Of a stretch of 64,000 nt of DNA, positions 9,132-17,596 are shown piece by piece; the first letter of the stretch is position 1, and each line of letters begins with the position of its first letter. Below the pieces are notes generated by a model. The model ran no database searches and had not been told where the DNA came from. It was given only the letters and a program-made list of their open reading frames with translations. Made by a program: the position numbers and the translations under genes. Source of the stretch: Halorhabdus tiamatea SARL4B (GTDB lineage: Archaea > Halobacteriota > Halobacteria > Halobacteriales > Haloarculaceae). The DNA lies in contig NC_021921.1 in assembly GCF_000470655.1 (NCBI RefSeq), forward strand, positions 2,046,001-2,110,000, written 5' to 3'.

Positions 9132-9440
9132 AATCCGACCATCGGATTTCCGCCGAGTGTGGCGTTCGAGGTTCCAACCCGCACTCAGAGGGAACCGGCG
9201 GCACACCGGGGGAACTCTCGTTTCCTCCCTCGTATAGGGCTGTGGCCCGGTCAAACAAGCCCCATCGGAATCCGTGTCATCGCCGTGCGAACCACCGCTG
9301 GTTCGCCGCCCCTTGTGGTTCGGGGCCGGCGTCTCACCGATTCCGTAGCAGACCATGGTACGCGGAGCCACACCAAAACGGTTGCGGTCGAAATCCGGCC
9401 CGGCCACCGTCGGCGGCTGTCGTGCCGGGCCTACCGCTTG

Positions 9441-9462
9441 ACCTCCGCCTGAAGTCGGAGGT
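9441..9462. repeat. Second IS200/IS605-like end hairpin
   Basis: Perfect 7-bp stem ACCTCCG (9441-9447) / CGGAGGT (9456-9462) around an 8-nt loop. It lies 9 bp past the stop of the leftward gene 9471-10304, so it may also act as a transcription terminator for that gene. Confidence 0.5.
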
Positions 9463-9470
9463 ATGCGCTA

Positions 9471-10304
9471 TCAGTCTGCATCAACGTCTACCGCCCACTG
9501 ACCCGGTGCAGCAAGCGCGACGCTCGTGACGGCCTCCCGGAGGTCCTCCCTGGAGTGCCACGTTCGGCATCGATTCGCCACCTCGAACTGTCGGAAGAGA
9601 GCGAGATGGACCCAGCTGTAGGACGGTTCGGTTTCGTCTCTGTTTTCGAGCGCGTCATCGAGAAACACCGTGAGTTCGTGTTCGGTGAGCTCGATGCCGT
9701 CATCACGGGCAGTCGCGAGCAGGCCTCGGAGTTCCGCTTTCTTCTGACTCTCGTCCAGATCGTCGGCGAACGCGATGCGTCTGGCCACTGCCAGAACCTC
9801 GTCTTTCCCGCCGAAGTCAGTGTGTCCGATCCCGTAGTAGTCACGTGGAAGAACCACCGTTTGGTCGAAACAGTGATCCCCCCGGAGCAGTCCAAGTTCG
9901 ACGGCCTCGCCGCCGGAGTCCTTTTCGTAGATGGCGACGTTTCGATCGGCGAACTCGGTCAGCAGATGGAACTTGAGTTCGAACTCCAGCGGATCAGTTC
10001 TGTCTCGACCGAGAGTGAGTCCGAGCGGTGGGGTATCGCCGAGGACGACGGCGGTCGCAGTCGTGGGCTTGGCGAGTTCGTACTGTGCGATCCGGAGCGA
10101 GCGGTGGTACTCCCGGCGATAACTCCCGAAGACGACGTAGGTGGTGTAGCCAGCGGCTTGCAACTGTGGTAACTCCTCGTTGACCCATGTCCGGATCGCC
10201 GTGTAATCCTCGCTCGACAGCGTTACCCCTGAAAGTGCTCGCTGTAGCGCCGCGTGTACCCGGCGACGCCGTGCAGCATTCCCATTCCCATTCCCGTTCC
10301 CCAT
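9471..10304 (-). CDS. Unknown Rossmann-like protein, deoxyribosyltransferase/TIR-like N half
   Basis: 277 aa. After a Gly-Asn repeat and a basic helix (residues 1-35), residues about 50-150 show alternating strands and helices: TTYVVFGSYRREYHRS, ATAVVLGDTP, then NVAIYEKDSGGEAVELGLL. The last motif resembles the dSGtxxElGyA signature of nucleoside 2-deoxyribosyltransferase-like and TIR/SLOG-related folds, whose Glu is catalytic. The similarity is a judgement by eye. The C-terminal 110 residues are helical and acidic and unrecognised. It is divergent from a winged-helix gene 122 bp away, which may be its regulator. Function unknown; nucleotide metabolism or signalling is the best guess. Confidence 0.5.
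   Translation of the reverse strand: MGNGNGNGNAARRRRVHAALQRALSGVTLSSEDYTAIRTWVNEELPQLQAAGYTTYVVFGSYRREYHRSLRIAQYELAKPTTATAVVLGDTPPLGLTLGRDRTDPLEFELKFHLLTEFADRNVAIYEKDSGGEAVELGLLRGDHCFDQTVVLPRDYYGIGHTDFGGKDEVLAVARRIAFADDLDESQKKAELRGLLATARDDGIELTEHELTVFLDDALENRDETEPSYSWVHLALFRQFEVANRCRTWHSREDLREAVTSVALAAPGQWAVDVDAD
10278..10301 (-). repeat. Hexanucleotide repeat GGGAAY x4 encoding (Gly-Asn)4
   Basis: Four tandem 6-mers directly after the ATG of the leftward gene encode GNGNGNGN. Changes in copy number would not shift the frame but would lengthen the N terminus and could alter translation initiation. Confidence 0.8.
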
Positions 10305-10426
10305 CGGTACCGGCCCGGTACACAGTCTCGGCTAATGAACGTTTCGACCATGTCGGAGATAATCAAAAATACCGTCATGGTTTGCCCGAAACGTTTACCA
10401 CACGTCCGCCAGTAGTGTGTCTCACG

Positions 10427-11074
10427 ATGAGCCATCCCCACGTACCGCCGGACGGGGCCACCGGTCGCGGAAGTCCCGCTATCGAGGAGGTGTTCGGGGT
10501 GGACGATGGTGCGCCGTACGAAACACAGCGGACCGTCCAGCGGTATCTCTCCCAGGAGACGCGACACAACGTGCTCCAGGTCGTTCTCGGCCATCCCGCC
10601 CACCTGGTTTCGATCACCGAGTTCGACTACTACGTCCCGAAGAGTCGCTCGACGATCCGCGAGCAACTGGGTGATCTGGCCGAGCACGATATCCTCGCGC
10701 AGTACCACCACGAACCGAACGCCGACGTCAGGGACATCCCGGCCGACTTCTGGGAACTCACCCCGTTCGGCGTCGATCTGCTCGCGGAGTACAACTACCT
10801 TCGCGGCCTCCCGATCATGCGTGCTGCCCACGACGCGACCCACAAGACGGAGACGGTCCGGCGTCACGAAGACGCGCCTCGGCCAGCGCTTCCGGAACCA
10901 GTTCGCGAAGCCCTCGCATACGACGAGCCGACGGAATCCGACGAGACCGTGGATGCATCCTCGGTGGCCGAGCTTCGAGCGGAGACGTTCTACGCCGATG
11001 CAGCACCTGCTGATCCAGCCGTGCTCAACGAGGGAGCGGACGGCGATCGGACGCTCGACGAATTGTTCGAGTGA
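10427..11074 (+). CDS. Winged-helix DNA-binding protein
   Basis: 215 aa from ATG 10427 (MSHPHVPP); upstream in-frame sequence overlaps the divergent gene's promoter. Residues about 38-110 form a winged HTH: TQRTVQRYLSQETRHNVLQVVLGHP...ITEFDYYVPKSRSTIREQLGDLAEHDIL, then a wing ending in WELTPFGVDLL. The C-terminal 80 residues are acidic and low in structure. Such proteins are abundant haloarchaeal regulators. An A-rich patch (AATCAAAAATA) about 60 nt upstream may hold the promoter. Confidence 0.65.
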   Translation: MSHPHVPPDGATGRGSPAIEEVFGVDDGAPYETQRTVQRYLSQETRHNVLQVVLGHPAHLVSITEFDYYVPKSRSTIREQLGDLAEHDILAQYHHEPNADVRDIPADFWELTPFGVDLLAEYNYLRGLPIMRAAHDATHKTETVRRHEDAPRPALPEPVREALAYDEPTESDETVDASSVAELRAETFYADAAPADPAVLNEGADGDRTLDELFE

Positions 11075-11146
11075 GTAGCGCACGTCTCACAGTCACGATA
11101 GGCTGCCGACGCCCAACATCTATGTGCTGGCGGGCGAAGGGCCGGC

Positions 11147-11359
11147 ATGGATCTCGATCCTGCGTCGTTGAGCGATGTTCCGGCGGAGAACCCAGCCGTT
11201 GCCGTCGCGATCAGTGCCGTCGTCGCCACGGTCGTCTATCTCGCGATCCAGTTGGTGATGGACGGAGCGGTCAACCTCGTCGAAACGGCGGCGTTCGTCA
11301 TCGTCTTTACCGGCGTCTACACTGCTTTCCTATACCTGCGACGGGAGATACAGGAGTAG
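11147..11359 (+). CDS. 70-aa membrane protein, two TM segments
   Basis: Short acidic N terminus, then two hydrophobic helices (about residues 17-38 and 44-63) with a short loop, and a charged tail LRREIQE. No enzymatic motif. The next gene is convergent with its stop only 16 bp away. Function unknown. Confidence 0.65.
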   Translation: MDLDPASLSDVPAENPAVAVAISAVVATVVYLAIQLVMDGAVNLVETAAFVIVFTGVYTAFLYLRREIQE

Positions 11360-11375
11360 CGCCAGGAGCGACCCC

Positions 11376-12344
11376 CTACCCGAAGCGATCGAGGCCGACC
11401 TGTCGGCGCTGTCGGCCGGCCGGGTCGTGTACCCAGATCGACCGCGAATCGCGGACGGCCTCGACGTCGACCGCGGACGGATCCGCCGGCTCGTGACCCG
11501 GGCAGGCCTCTCCGCAGTCCTCGACGGGGTTGACGATCCGGTCGTGATAGGCGCAGTATGGCACCGCAGGAGCGGCCTCGGCACCGTCGGGGTCACACCG
11601 GGTACACGCCGGCCAGGCGAAGGTCCGCCAGCCCTTGCCGTGGGCCCGCTCGGCGAGCCGCCGGCGGGCGCGACTTTTCGCCGCGGGATCGACTGGCTGG
11701 ACGGCGGCCTGGCCCGGTTCGCGTTCGATCACCTCGAGACCCCACTCGTCGGTCGAGAGTGACGTCGGTTCCTTGAGCACCTCGCGCTCGCCGGTGTCGG
11801 GGTCGAACCGCCAGATTCCGACTTCCTCGGGGAGCCGGTTGCGGTGTGCGCCGGTGACGTGAGAGGCCGTCGCCAGGATCACTTCGTCGAAGAGGCCGAG
11901 CGAGACGTCGGTCCGGAGTTGGGTCTGGAGGTCGCCCGGTCGGTCGAGATCGGGCTTGTTTTCGATGCCGACCAGGCGGTCGAACCACGCGTCGGGGTAG
12001 CGAGTGACCTGCCGGACGTACCGATCCCCGTGCCGGCGCTCGGACTCGAAGAAGCCGGCCTCGACCGCCCGGTCGGCGATCCGGTGGCGCTCGTCGGGGC
12101 GGCGGTCGGGGAAGACGTCCCGGAGCGGCCTGGCCTGGCCGGGGCCGACCGGCGATTCGATGGCCGCCGGCGGAATCGTCCCGTCGGTGATGGCGGCTCG
12201 CTGCTCGAATTCGGGACCCGGGTCGAGGGCCACGACGTCGGCGATCCGGCGGCCGTGGACGTGCGCACCGAGTTGGCGGGCGAGCAGGCGCTCGCCATCC
12301 TCGAGTGTCCCACACAGCGCGAGTTCGAAGCGATACTCCCGCAC
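11376..12344 (-). CDS. DUF5787-like protein with nuclease-like core
   Basis: About 322 aa if started at GTG 12344 (MREYRFELALCGTLE); the frame reaches an ATG at 12371 but the first nine residues are atypical. The core segment WFDRLVGIENKPDLDRPGDLQTQLRTDVSLGLFDEVILATAS has the ExK spacing and strand-helix order of a PD-(D/E)XK nuclease fold (inference). A Cys-rich part near residues 255-295 (CTRC, YCAYH, CGEAC) could bind zinc. It is probably the haloarchaeal family annotated DUF5787. No partner genes suggest a pathway. Confidence 0.6.
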   Translation of the reverse strand: MREYRFELALCGTLEDGERLLARQLGAHVHGRRIADVVALDPGPEFEQRAAITDGTIPPAAIESPVGPGQARPLRDVFPDRRPDERHRIADRAVEAGFFESERRHGDRYVRQVTRYPDAWFDRLVGIENKPDLDRPGDLQTQLRTDVSLGLFDEVILATASHVTGAHRNRLPEEVGIWRFDPDTGEREVLKEPTSLSTDEWGLEVIEREPGQAAVQPVDPAAKSRARRRLAERAHGKGWRTFAWPACTRCDPDGAEAAPAVPYCAYHDRIVNPVEDCGEACPGHEPADPSAVDVEAVRDSRSIWVHDPAGRQRRQVGLDRFG

Positions 12345-12473
12345 GGACGGCTCTCGGGTGGCGAGGCACAAGAGCGTCTCGGCCGGGGAGACTCGGCGAT
12401 GCTGTCTCCAGTGTCGTCGGGCGGCCCACCGGCGGGCAGTAGCGTTTTACCGCGTGAATCCGAGCCACGTCAC

Positions 12474-13025
12474 ATGGTCACGGTACTCGCTGTCGGCGTG
12501 ATCGAGACGGTGATCGAATCGTTCCAGGCGGACGTCCTGGCCGCGATCCCGCGCGCGCTCTCCGGGCTGGTGTTTCTCACCGTCGCGTACGTGGGGATCA
12601 AACTCGTCACGACAGTCGTCCGGTCGGTCCTCGAACGGGTGTATCCCGCCGATCAGCGCCTCATCGTCGACTTCCTCCTGCTCGTCGTGGGGACGTTCCT
12701 GTGGTTCGGGGCCGGGCTCGCGCTGTTGAACGTCCTCGGATTGGGCAACGTCGCGGCGAGCCTCGGAACCGCCGCCGGGTTCATCGGGTTGGGGGTCTCG
12801 TATGCCCTCTCGAACATGATCGCCGACACGGTCGCCGGCGTCTACCTGCTCCGGGACCCGGACTTCAACAAGGGCGACACCGTGACGACCGAGTCGACGA
12901 CAGGCACCGTCGCGGACATCGGGCTCCGGAAGAGTCGGTTGCGGACCGACGACGGGCTGGTCGTTCTGGCCAACCGCAACGTCGAGTCGCGCTGGACGTA
13001 CCGATCCGGTCCCGGCGAGGAGTGA
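12474..13025 (+). CDS. Small mechanosensitive channel, MscS family
   Basis: 183 aa from ATG 12474. Three hydrophobic helices (about residues 15-40, 55-80, 85-110) lead into the pore-lining pattern NVAASLGTAAGFIGLGVSYALSNMIAD, the Ala/Gly helix TM3 of MscS. The short beta domain follows (FNKGDTVTTESTTGTVADIGLRKSRLRT), with NRNVESR near the end. The C-terminal vestibule of full MscS is missing, as in many archaeal short versions. It would release osmolytes on hypo-osmotic shock. Confidence 0.8.
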   Translation: MVTVLAVGVIETVIESFQADVLAAIPRALSGLVFLTVAYVGIKLVTTVVRSVLERVYPADQRLIVDFLLLVVGTFLWFGAGLALLNVLGLGNVAASLGTAAGFIGLGVSYALSNMIADTVAGVYLLRDPDFNKGDTVTTESTTGTVADIGLRKSRLRTDDGLVVLANRNVESRWTYRSGPGEE

Positions 13026-13157
13026 TCGGGCAGCTGTCGGGCGCTTCGTGGCGTCGATTTCGAAGTTGAGGATTTCCCGTTGCGCACGGACCAGTGGGCC
13101 GAGAACAGTACCTTTATGACTGCCAGGCGGGAATATTCGGTCACGATTACTCTGGAG

Positions 13158-14393
13158 ATGACAGGAAACAACGGACACCCGGAGGTGAACATCGGACTCG
13201 TCGGGCACGTCGACCACGGGAAGACAACGCTCGTCGAAGCTCTCAGCGGGGAGTGGACGGATCAGCACTCTGAGGAGATGAAACGCGGGATCTCGATCCG
13301 ACTGGGGTACGCCGACGCGACCTTCCGGAAGTGTCCGGAGGGTGCGGACGCGGCGGGGTACACCGTCGCCGAAGCGTGCCCCGAGCACGACGTCGAGACC
13401 GACGTTCTGCGGACGGTTTCCTTCGTCGACGCGCCCGGCCACGAGACGCTGATGGCGACGATGCTCGCCGGCGCGGCCATCATGGACGGGGCCGTCCTAG
13501 TCATCTCGGCGACCGAGGACGTTCCGCAGGCACAGACCGAGGAACACCTGATGGCCTTAGACATCATCGGGATCGACAACATCGTCGTCGCCCAGAACAA
13601 GATCGACCTGGTCGACGCCGAGCAGGCACGGCGCAACTACGAGCAGATCCAGGAGTTCATCGAGGGGACCGTCGCCGAGGACGCGCCGATCGTCCCGATT
13701 AGCGCGGGCCAGAACGTCAACATGGATCTGCTCATCCAGGCCGTCGAGGAGGAGATCCCGACGCCCGAGCGCGATCGCGACGCCGACGCCGAGATGCTGG
13801 TCGCCCGGAGCTTCGACGTAAATCGCCCAGGATCGACCTGGGACTCGCTTGCCGGGGGCGTGCTGGGCGGCAGTCTCGCCCAGGGCAGCCTCGAAGCCGA
13901 CGACGAGATCGAGCTCCGACCCGGCCGCGAGGTCGCGGAGGGCGGCCAGACCGAGTGGCGGCCCGTCACGACGAACGTCCGGTCGCTGCAGGCCGGCGGG
14001 GGGGCCGTCGACGAAGTCACGCCCGGTGGATTGCTGGGTGTTGGGACCGGACTCGATCCCTCGCTCACGAAAGGCGACGCGCTGGCGGGCCAGATCGCCG
14101 GGCCGCCCGGGACGCTCCCGCCGGTCCAGGAGTCGTTCACGATGGACATTCAGTTGCTCGACCGCGTCGTCGGCGAGGATACCGACGAGGTCGAGGAAAT
14201 CTCGACGGGCGAACCGCTCATGCTGACGATCGGGACGGCGACGACCGTCGGCTCGGTCACGAGTGCTCGCGACGGCGAGGCCGAGGTCGCGCTCAAACGG
14301 CCGGTGTGTGCCCGCGAGGGGGCGAAGATCGCGATCAACCGTCGGATCGGCGCGCGCTGGCGGCTGATCGGCGTCGGGACGCTCCGCGAATGA
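13158..14393 (+). CDS. eif2g: Translation initiation factor aIF2 subunit gamma
   Basis: The 411-aa GTPase subunit of aIF2 that carries Met-tRNAi to the small ribosomal subunit. It has [14 protein letters not shown] (G1), switch 1 with [16 protein letters not shown], a Cys-containing knuckle (KCPEG...EACPEHD), DAPGHE (G3), AQNKIDLV (G4) and two beta-barrel domains. The start at ATG 13158 matches family length; the frame upstream to 13080 includes an AT-rich promoter-like stretch (CCTTTATGA near 13110). Its stop overlaps the next ATG (ATGA), heading a five-gene operon of information and CoA genes. Confidence 0.93.
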   Translation: MTGNNGHPEVNIGLVGHVDHGKTTLVEALSGEWTDQHSEEMKRGISIRLGYADATFRKCPEGADAAGYTVAEACPEHDVETDVLRTVSFVDAPGHETLMATMLAGAAIMDGAVLVISATEDVPQAQTEEHLMALDIIGIDNIVVAQNKIDLVDAEQARRNYEQIQEFIEGTVAEDAPIVPISAGQNVNMDLLIQAVEEEIPTPERDRDADAEMLVARSFDVNRPGSTWDSLAGGVLGGSLAQGSLEADDEIELRPGREVAEGGQTEWRPVTTNVRSLQAGGGAVDEVTPGGLLGVGTGLDPSLTKGDALAGQIAGPPGTLPPVQESFTMDIQLLDRVVGEDTDEVEEISTGEPLMLTIGTATTVGSVTSARDGEAEVALKRPVCAREGAKIAINRRIGARWRLIGVGTLRE

Positions 14394-14764
14394 CTGCGGT
14401 CCTGGATACCAACGCACTGATGATGCCGGTCGAATGTAACGTCCGCGTCTTCGAGGAACTCGATCGGGTGATCGGTGAGACGAACCTGGTCGTCCCCGAG
14501 GCGGTCGTCGCGGAACTCGATCGGCTCTCGGACGGCGGCGGCGAGGAAGCCACGGCGGCGAGCGTCGGTCGCGACCTCGTCGAGCGGTGCACGATCCGGG
14601 AACACGATGCGACGAACGCCGACGACGCGGTGCTGGAACTCGCCCGCGAACTGGACGCCTACGCCGTCACCAACGACGGGCCGCTGCGAGAGGCCCTGCT
14701 GGCCGCGGACCGTCCAGTAATTGGTTTAAGGGGCCGGAACAAACTCGCGATCACTCAGCCATAA
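14390..14764 (+). CDS. PIN-domain RNase, FCF1/Utp24-like
   Basis: 124 aa, overlapping the aIF2-gamma stop by 4 nt. The PIN active-site acids are visible: [13 protein letters not shown] (first Asp), [11 protein letters not shown] (Glu), DAVLELA and [12 protein letters not shown] (Asp pair). The archaeal gene next to aIF2-gamma is usually annotated as an FCF1-like nuclease, related to the eukaryotic nuclease of early 18S rRNA processing. Its place in an operon with translation and transcription factors, and no antitoxin beside it, argues for a housekeeping RNA role rather than VapC. Confidence 0.85.
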   Translation: MTAVLDTNALMMPVECNVRVFEELDRVIGETNLVVPEAVVAELDRLSDGGGEEATAASVGRDLVERCTIREHDATNADDAVLELARELDAYAVTNDGPLREALLAADRPVIGLRGRNKLAITQP

Positions 14765-14765
14765 C

Positions 14766-15335
14766 ATGTACAAACGGGTTCGATTGCGCGACACGGTCGA
14801 GGTACCGCCCGAGCACCTGGCAGACGTCACGCCGGGACTCGTGAAACGACTGCTACAGGACAAACTCGAGGGGCAAATGGACGAGGACGTCGGGAGTATC
14901 GTCTCCGTGACGGAGGTCCACGACATCGGCGAGGGGGCGGTTGTCCCCAACGAACCGGGCGTCTACTACGTCGCCGAGTTCGACGCGCTAACCTACGACC
15001 CCCAGATGCAGGAGGTCGTCGACGGCGAGGTCGTCGAGGTCGTCAACTTCGGCGCGTTCGTCGGGATCGGCCCGGTCGACGGTCTGTTGCACGTCTCCCA
15101 GATCTCCGACGAGTATCTGGCCTACGACGGCGAGAATCAGCAACTCGCCTCCCGGGACTCCAATCGGACGCTCACGGTCGGGGACTCGGTGCGAGCCCGG
15201 ATCGTCACCAAGTCCATCGACGAGCGCAACCCCCGGGATTCGAAGATCGGCCTGACGGCAAAACAGGTCGGCCTGGGCAAGCACGGCTGGCTCGAGGAGG
15301 AGCGCAAAGCGCGCGCCGAAGCGGGTGAGAACTGA
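14766..15335 (+). CDS. rpoE1: RNA polymerase subunit Rpo7/E' (RpoE1)
   Basis: 189 aa. An N-terminal RNP-like domain (MYKRVRLRDTVEVPPEHL) precedes an S1/OB domain (GEVVEVVNFGAFVGIGPVDGLLHVSQISDE). With Rpo4/F it forms the polymerase stalk that aids open-complex formation and binds nascent RNA. It starts 1 nt after the PIN gene stop and shares its last base with the start of spt4. Confidence 0.93.
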   Translation: MYKRVRLRDTVEVPPEHLADVTPGLVKRLLQDKLEGQMDEDVGSIVSVTEVHDIGEGAVVPNEPGVYYVAEFDALTYDPQMQEVVDGEVVEVVNFGAFVGIGPVDGLLHVSQISDEYLAYDGENQQLASRDSNRTLTVGDSVRARIVTKSIDERNPRDSKIGLTAKQVGLGKHGWLEEERKARAEAGEN

Positions 15336-15532
15336 TGGCCGATCGGTACGTCTGTCGTGAGTGCCACCGGGTGCAGGACAACCCGGAAGCCGACGTCTGT
15401 CAGGCCTGCGGGTCGAGTTCGCTCACCGAGGACTGGGCGGGCTACGTCATCATTACCCACCCCGAAGAGAGTGAGATCGCCACCGAGATGGAAGTCACCG
15501 AACCCGGCAAGTACGCGCTGAAGGTTCGATAG
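15335..15532 (+). CDS. spt4: Transcription elongation factor Spt4 (RpoE2/E'')
   Basis: A 65-aa zinc-ribbon protein with CRECHRV and CQACGS as the four metal ligands, and the typical EDWAGYVIITHPEESEIA core that pairs with Spt5/NusG. It acts in processive elongation. The start overlaps the rpoE1 stop by 1 nt (TGATG). Confidence 0.92.
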   Translation: MADRYVCRECHRVQDNPEADVCQACGSSSLTEDWAGYVIITHPEESEIATEMEVTEPGKYALKVR

Positions 15533-15535
15533 ACC

Positions 15536-16150
15536 GTGTCGGAAGAGCCATCGACGCCACTCGACCGTGACGGCAGCGGTGCCGGAGGCGACGTCGTCCT
15601 CTCCTTGCCAGAGTCGCTTCGGAGTGCGCTAAAAGAGCCGTTCGGCCCCGTCTTTACCGACGCCGACTCGCTACTGGCCGAAGCGGGCGATCCCCTGATC
15701 GCCGTCGGCGACATCGTCACCTATCACCTGCTCGAGGCGGGACGACCGCCAGATGTCTCGCTGATCGACGAGCGAACCGAGCGGTGTGCGGTCGAGGCGG
15801 GAGTCAGAGACCGTATCGTCGGGACCGACGCGGACGAGGAGTGGTTCGAGTACCGCGTTCAGGTCGACAATCCGGCCGGGACGGTGACTGCCGACCTGCT
15901 TGCCGCCCTGGCCGAGGCGCTCGACCGTGAGGACCCCTCGACGATAGTGGTCGTCGACGGCGAGGAGGATCTCGCGACGTTGCCCGCGATTATCGTCGCG
16001 CCGCCCGGGGCCAGCGTCGTCTACGGCCAGCCCGGCGAAGGGATGGTCCACGTCGCTGCCGATACAGCAGCCAGCGAGCGTGCGCGGTCGATTCTCTCAC
16101 GGATGGACGGTGACCAGGATCGGGCCTTCGAGTTGTTAGGCATCTCGTGA
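15536..16150 (+). CDS. GTP-dependent dephospho-CoA kinase (DUF359)
   Basis: The 204-aa archaeal enzyme phosphorylates dephospho-CoA with GTP, the last step of CoA synthesis. It has the family pattern: KEPFGPVFTDADSLL, VGDIVTYHLLEAGRPPDVSLIDERTER, VDNPAGTVT and VDGEEDLATLPAIIVAPPGASVVYGQPGEGMVHV. It starts with GTG 3 nt after the spt4 stop. Residues 1-25 are extra and unstructured. The 3' end overlaps the convergent histidine kinase by 15 nt. Confidence 0.88.
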   Translation: MSEEPSTPLDRDGSGAGGDVVLSLPESLRSALKEPFGPVFTDADSLLAEAGDPLIAVGDIVTYHLLEAGRPPDVSLIDERTERCAVEAGVRDRIVGTDADEEWFEYRVQVDNPAGTVTADLLAALAEALDREDPSTIVVVDGEEDLATLPAIIVAPPGASVVYGQPGEGMVHVAADTAASERARSILSRMDGDQDRAFELLGIS

Positions 16151-17596
16151 TCGCCGTCCCGACGACGAGGCGTCGAAGTTCCTGACGCCGTGGAACTCGA
16201 AGCGTGCGCCCCCTTCCTCGCTTTCCGTGAGATTGATCGACCAGTTGTGAGCGTCGGCGATGGTTGCGACAAGCGCGAGTCCGAGCGTCGAGGTGTTCGA
16301 CCCCGAAAGCCCCGGTTTGAGAAGTTTTTCCTGATGGTCAGCTGACAATCCGACCCCGTCGTCGGCCACGAAAAAGCCGGTTCCGTCGGGGAGGTCGCCG
16401 ACGGTGATCGTCATGACGCCGTCCGCGTCGCGGCCGTGCTCGATCGCGTTCTCGAACAGCTCTTCGAACAGTTGCCGAACACGACCGGAATCGACATAGA
16501 TCGTCGCGTCAGTCGAGACAGTCAGTCGGACTCCCGCTGTGGCGTGCTCCTCGAAAACATCGCGTACGAGATCGGCGAGTGGGACGGCGTCCAGATCCGT
16601 CGCAGGTTCACCCTGTCGCATGACAGTGATGATGTCGGAGACGAGCGCGTCGATGCGATCGTGCGCGCGCTCGACGGCCGCGAAGTGCTCGGGATCGCCG
16701 GTCTCCCGGGCGATCGCCAGGCGGCCCACCGCGACCGACAGCGGGTTCCTGATGTCGTGGCTCACCATCGTGGCGAGGCGTCTGAGGCGCTCGTTCTGGC
16801 GCTTGAGTTGATGTTCGTACTGCTTGCGCTCGCTGATGTCACGGGTAACGCCGATCGTCCCGCGGACGCTCCCGTCCGGGCCGTACCAGGGGACTTTCGA
16901 CGTCACGACGCTCGAACCCATGCCGCGCTCGCCGTAGGACTCCTCGACGCGATCCTCGACGGGCTCGCCGGTCTCGATGACGGACTGTTCGGCGTCGGTA
17001 CTCTCGACGGCGAGTTCCGGACCGTAGAGGTCGAAGTCGGTCTTCCCGAGGACGTCCGCCGGATGATGATGGCGTTTGCTCTCTTGATTTTCGATGTACG
17101 GCGGACCGATCATGTCGATCATTTCGTCGCTGACAGCGACATGTCGCCCGTCGCGGTCCTTTGCGTACAGCGACAGCGGGACATTCGCGAGTAGCGACTC
17201 GAGTATCGACCGCTCGCTGCGAGCAGAAACGTGTTCCTCGACGACTGACGCGAGTTTCGAAAGCAACGCGACGCGGTCGACCTCCGGAGCGACCGTAAAC
17301 TGACTCGTCACCCCGTCGGGAATGGCCGACTCGAGGTCAGTTATCTGTCCGACCCTGACGACGATGATCGGGACTGCCCCGAGGCGCTCGCCCACTGCCT
17401 CGACCCACGCGCTCACGTCGCGGTCGGCTCTGGCTTCGAGGACGACACAGTCAACTGGCCGCTGGTCGTCGGTCTCGGCCGAACTGTCAGTCTCCCAGGG
17501 TCGAAGGACAAACGGACGGTCGGGCCCGTTCCAGCGCTCGGCCAGGGACGCGGCGTCCGGCCCACGATAGGCCACGACCGGGACGCCGACCGTCAC
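16136..17596 (-). CDS. PAS-domain sensor histidine kinase, soluble
   Basis: 486 aa. Residues 1-120 look like a degenerate receiver (VVAYRGPDAAS..., VDCVVLEARADRDVSAWVE). A PAS domain follows (LLANVPLSLYAKDRDGRHVAVSDEM ... GTIGVTRDISERKQYE). The dimerisation helix carries the phospho-acceptor His in LATMVSHDIRNPLSV (about residue 285), and the HATPase has ELFENAIEHG (N box), DDGVGLS (G1) and STLGLALVATIADAH. No membrane helices, so it senses a cytoplasmic signal. No response regulator is adjacent. The 3' end overlaps the CoA kinase. Confidence 0.85.
   Translation of the reverse strand: MTVGVPVVAYRGPDAASLAERWNGPDRPFVLRPWETDSSAETDDQRPVDCVVLEARADRDVSAWVEAVGERLGAVPIIVVRVGQITDLESAIPDGVTSQFTVAPEVDRVALLSKLASVVEEHVSARSERSILESLLANVPLSLYAKDRDGRHVAVSDEMIDMIGPPYIENQESKRHHHPADVLGKTDFDLYGPELAVESTDAEQSVIETGEPVEDRVEESYGERGMGSSVVTSKVPWYGPDGSVRGTIGVTRDISERKQYEHQLKRQNERLRRLATMVSHDIRNPLSVAVGRLAIARETGDPEHFAAVERAHDRIDALVSDIITVMRQGEPATDLDAVPLADLVRDVFEEHATAGVRLTVSTDATIYVDSGRVRQLFEELFENAIEHGRDADGVMTITVGDLPDGTGFFVADDGVGLSADHQEKLLKPGLSGSNTSTLGLALVATIADAHNWSINLTESEEGGARFEFHGVRNFDASSSGRRSRDA

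Larger units (their letters stand above)
9102..9462 (-). mobile_element. IS200/IS605-type remnant or non-autonomous element (PATE-like)
   Basis: This stretch (9071-9470) has no convincing gene. Read on the - strand it ends with two consecutive hairpins (9132-9148, AATCCGA/TCGGATT; 9112-9131, CCACGTCCT/AGGGCATGG) followed by GGAGGTCAA, the right-end pattern of haloarchaeal IS200/IS605 (IS1341/TnpB) elements, where the strand is cut after TCAA. A second copy of the end motif lies at 9438-9462 (TTGACCTCC and CCTGAAG shared, perfect 7-bp stem ACCTCCG/CGGAGGT). No tnpA or tnpB can be read between them. It is either a decayed element or a palindrome-associated element mobilised in trans. The - strand frame 9090-9407 may be a relic of a TnpB C terminus. 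Confidence 0.5.

Noticed and set aside
9160-9185. tRNA T-arm-like GTTCGAGGTTCCAACCC
   Set aside because: No acceptor, D or anticodon arm can be folded around it, and no CCA-type end follows.
9071-9470. Possible RNase P or SRP RNA
   Set aside because: The - strand contains GAGGGAGGAAA but lacks the paired conserved regions of RNase P; no SRP helix 8 loop is present. The end hairpins fit IS200/IS605 better.
9128-9529. Open frames across the palindromic remnant (e.g. + 9128-9529, + 9159-9452)
   Set aside because: They run through hairpins and end inside the leftward gene; composition is not protein-like, and the sequence is better explained by mobile-element ends.
14390-14764. VapC toxin call for the PIN gene
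   Set aside because: No antitoxin beside it; overlap with aIF2-gamma and the RNA polymerase operon supports an FCF1-like housekeeping nuclease.
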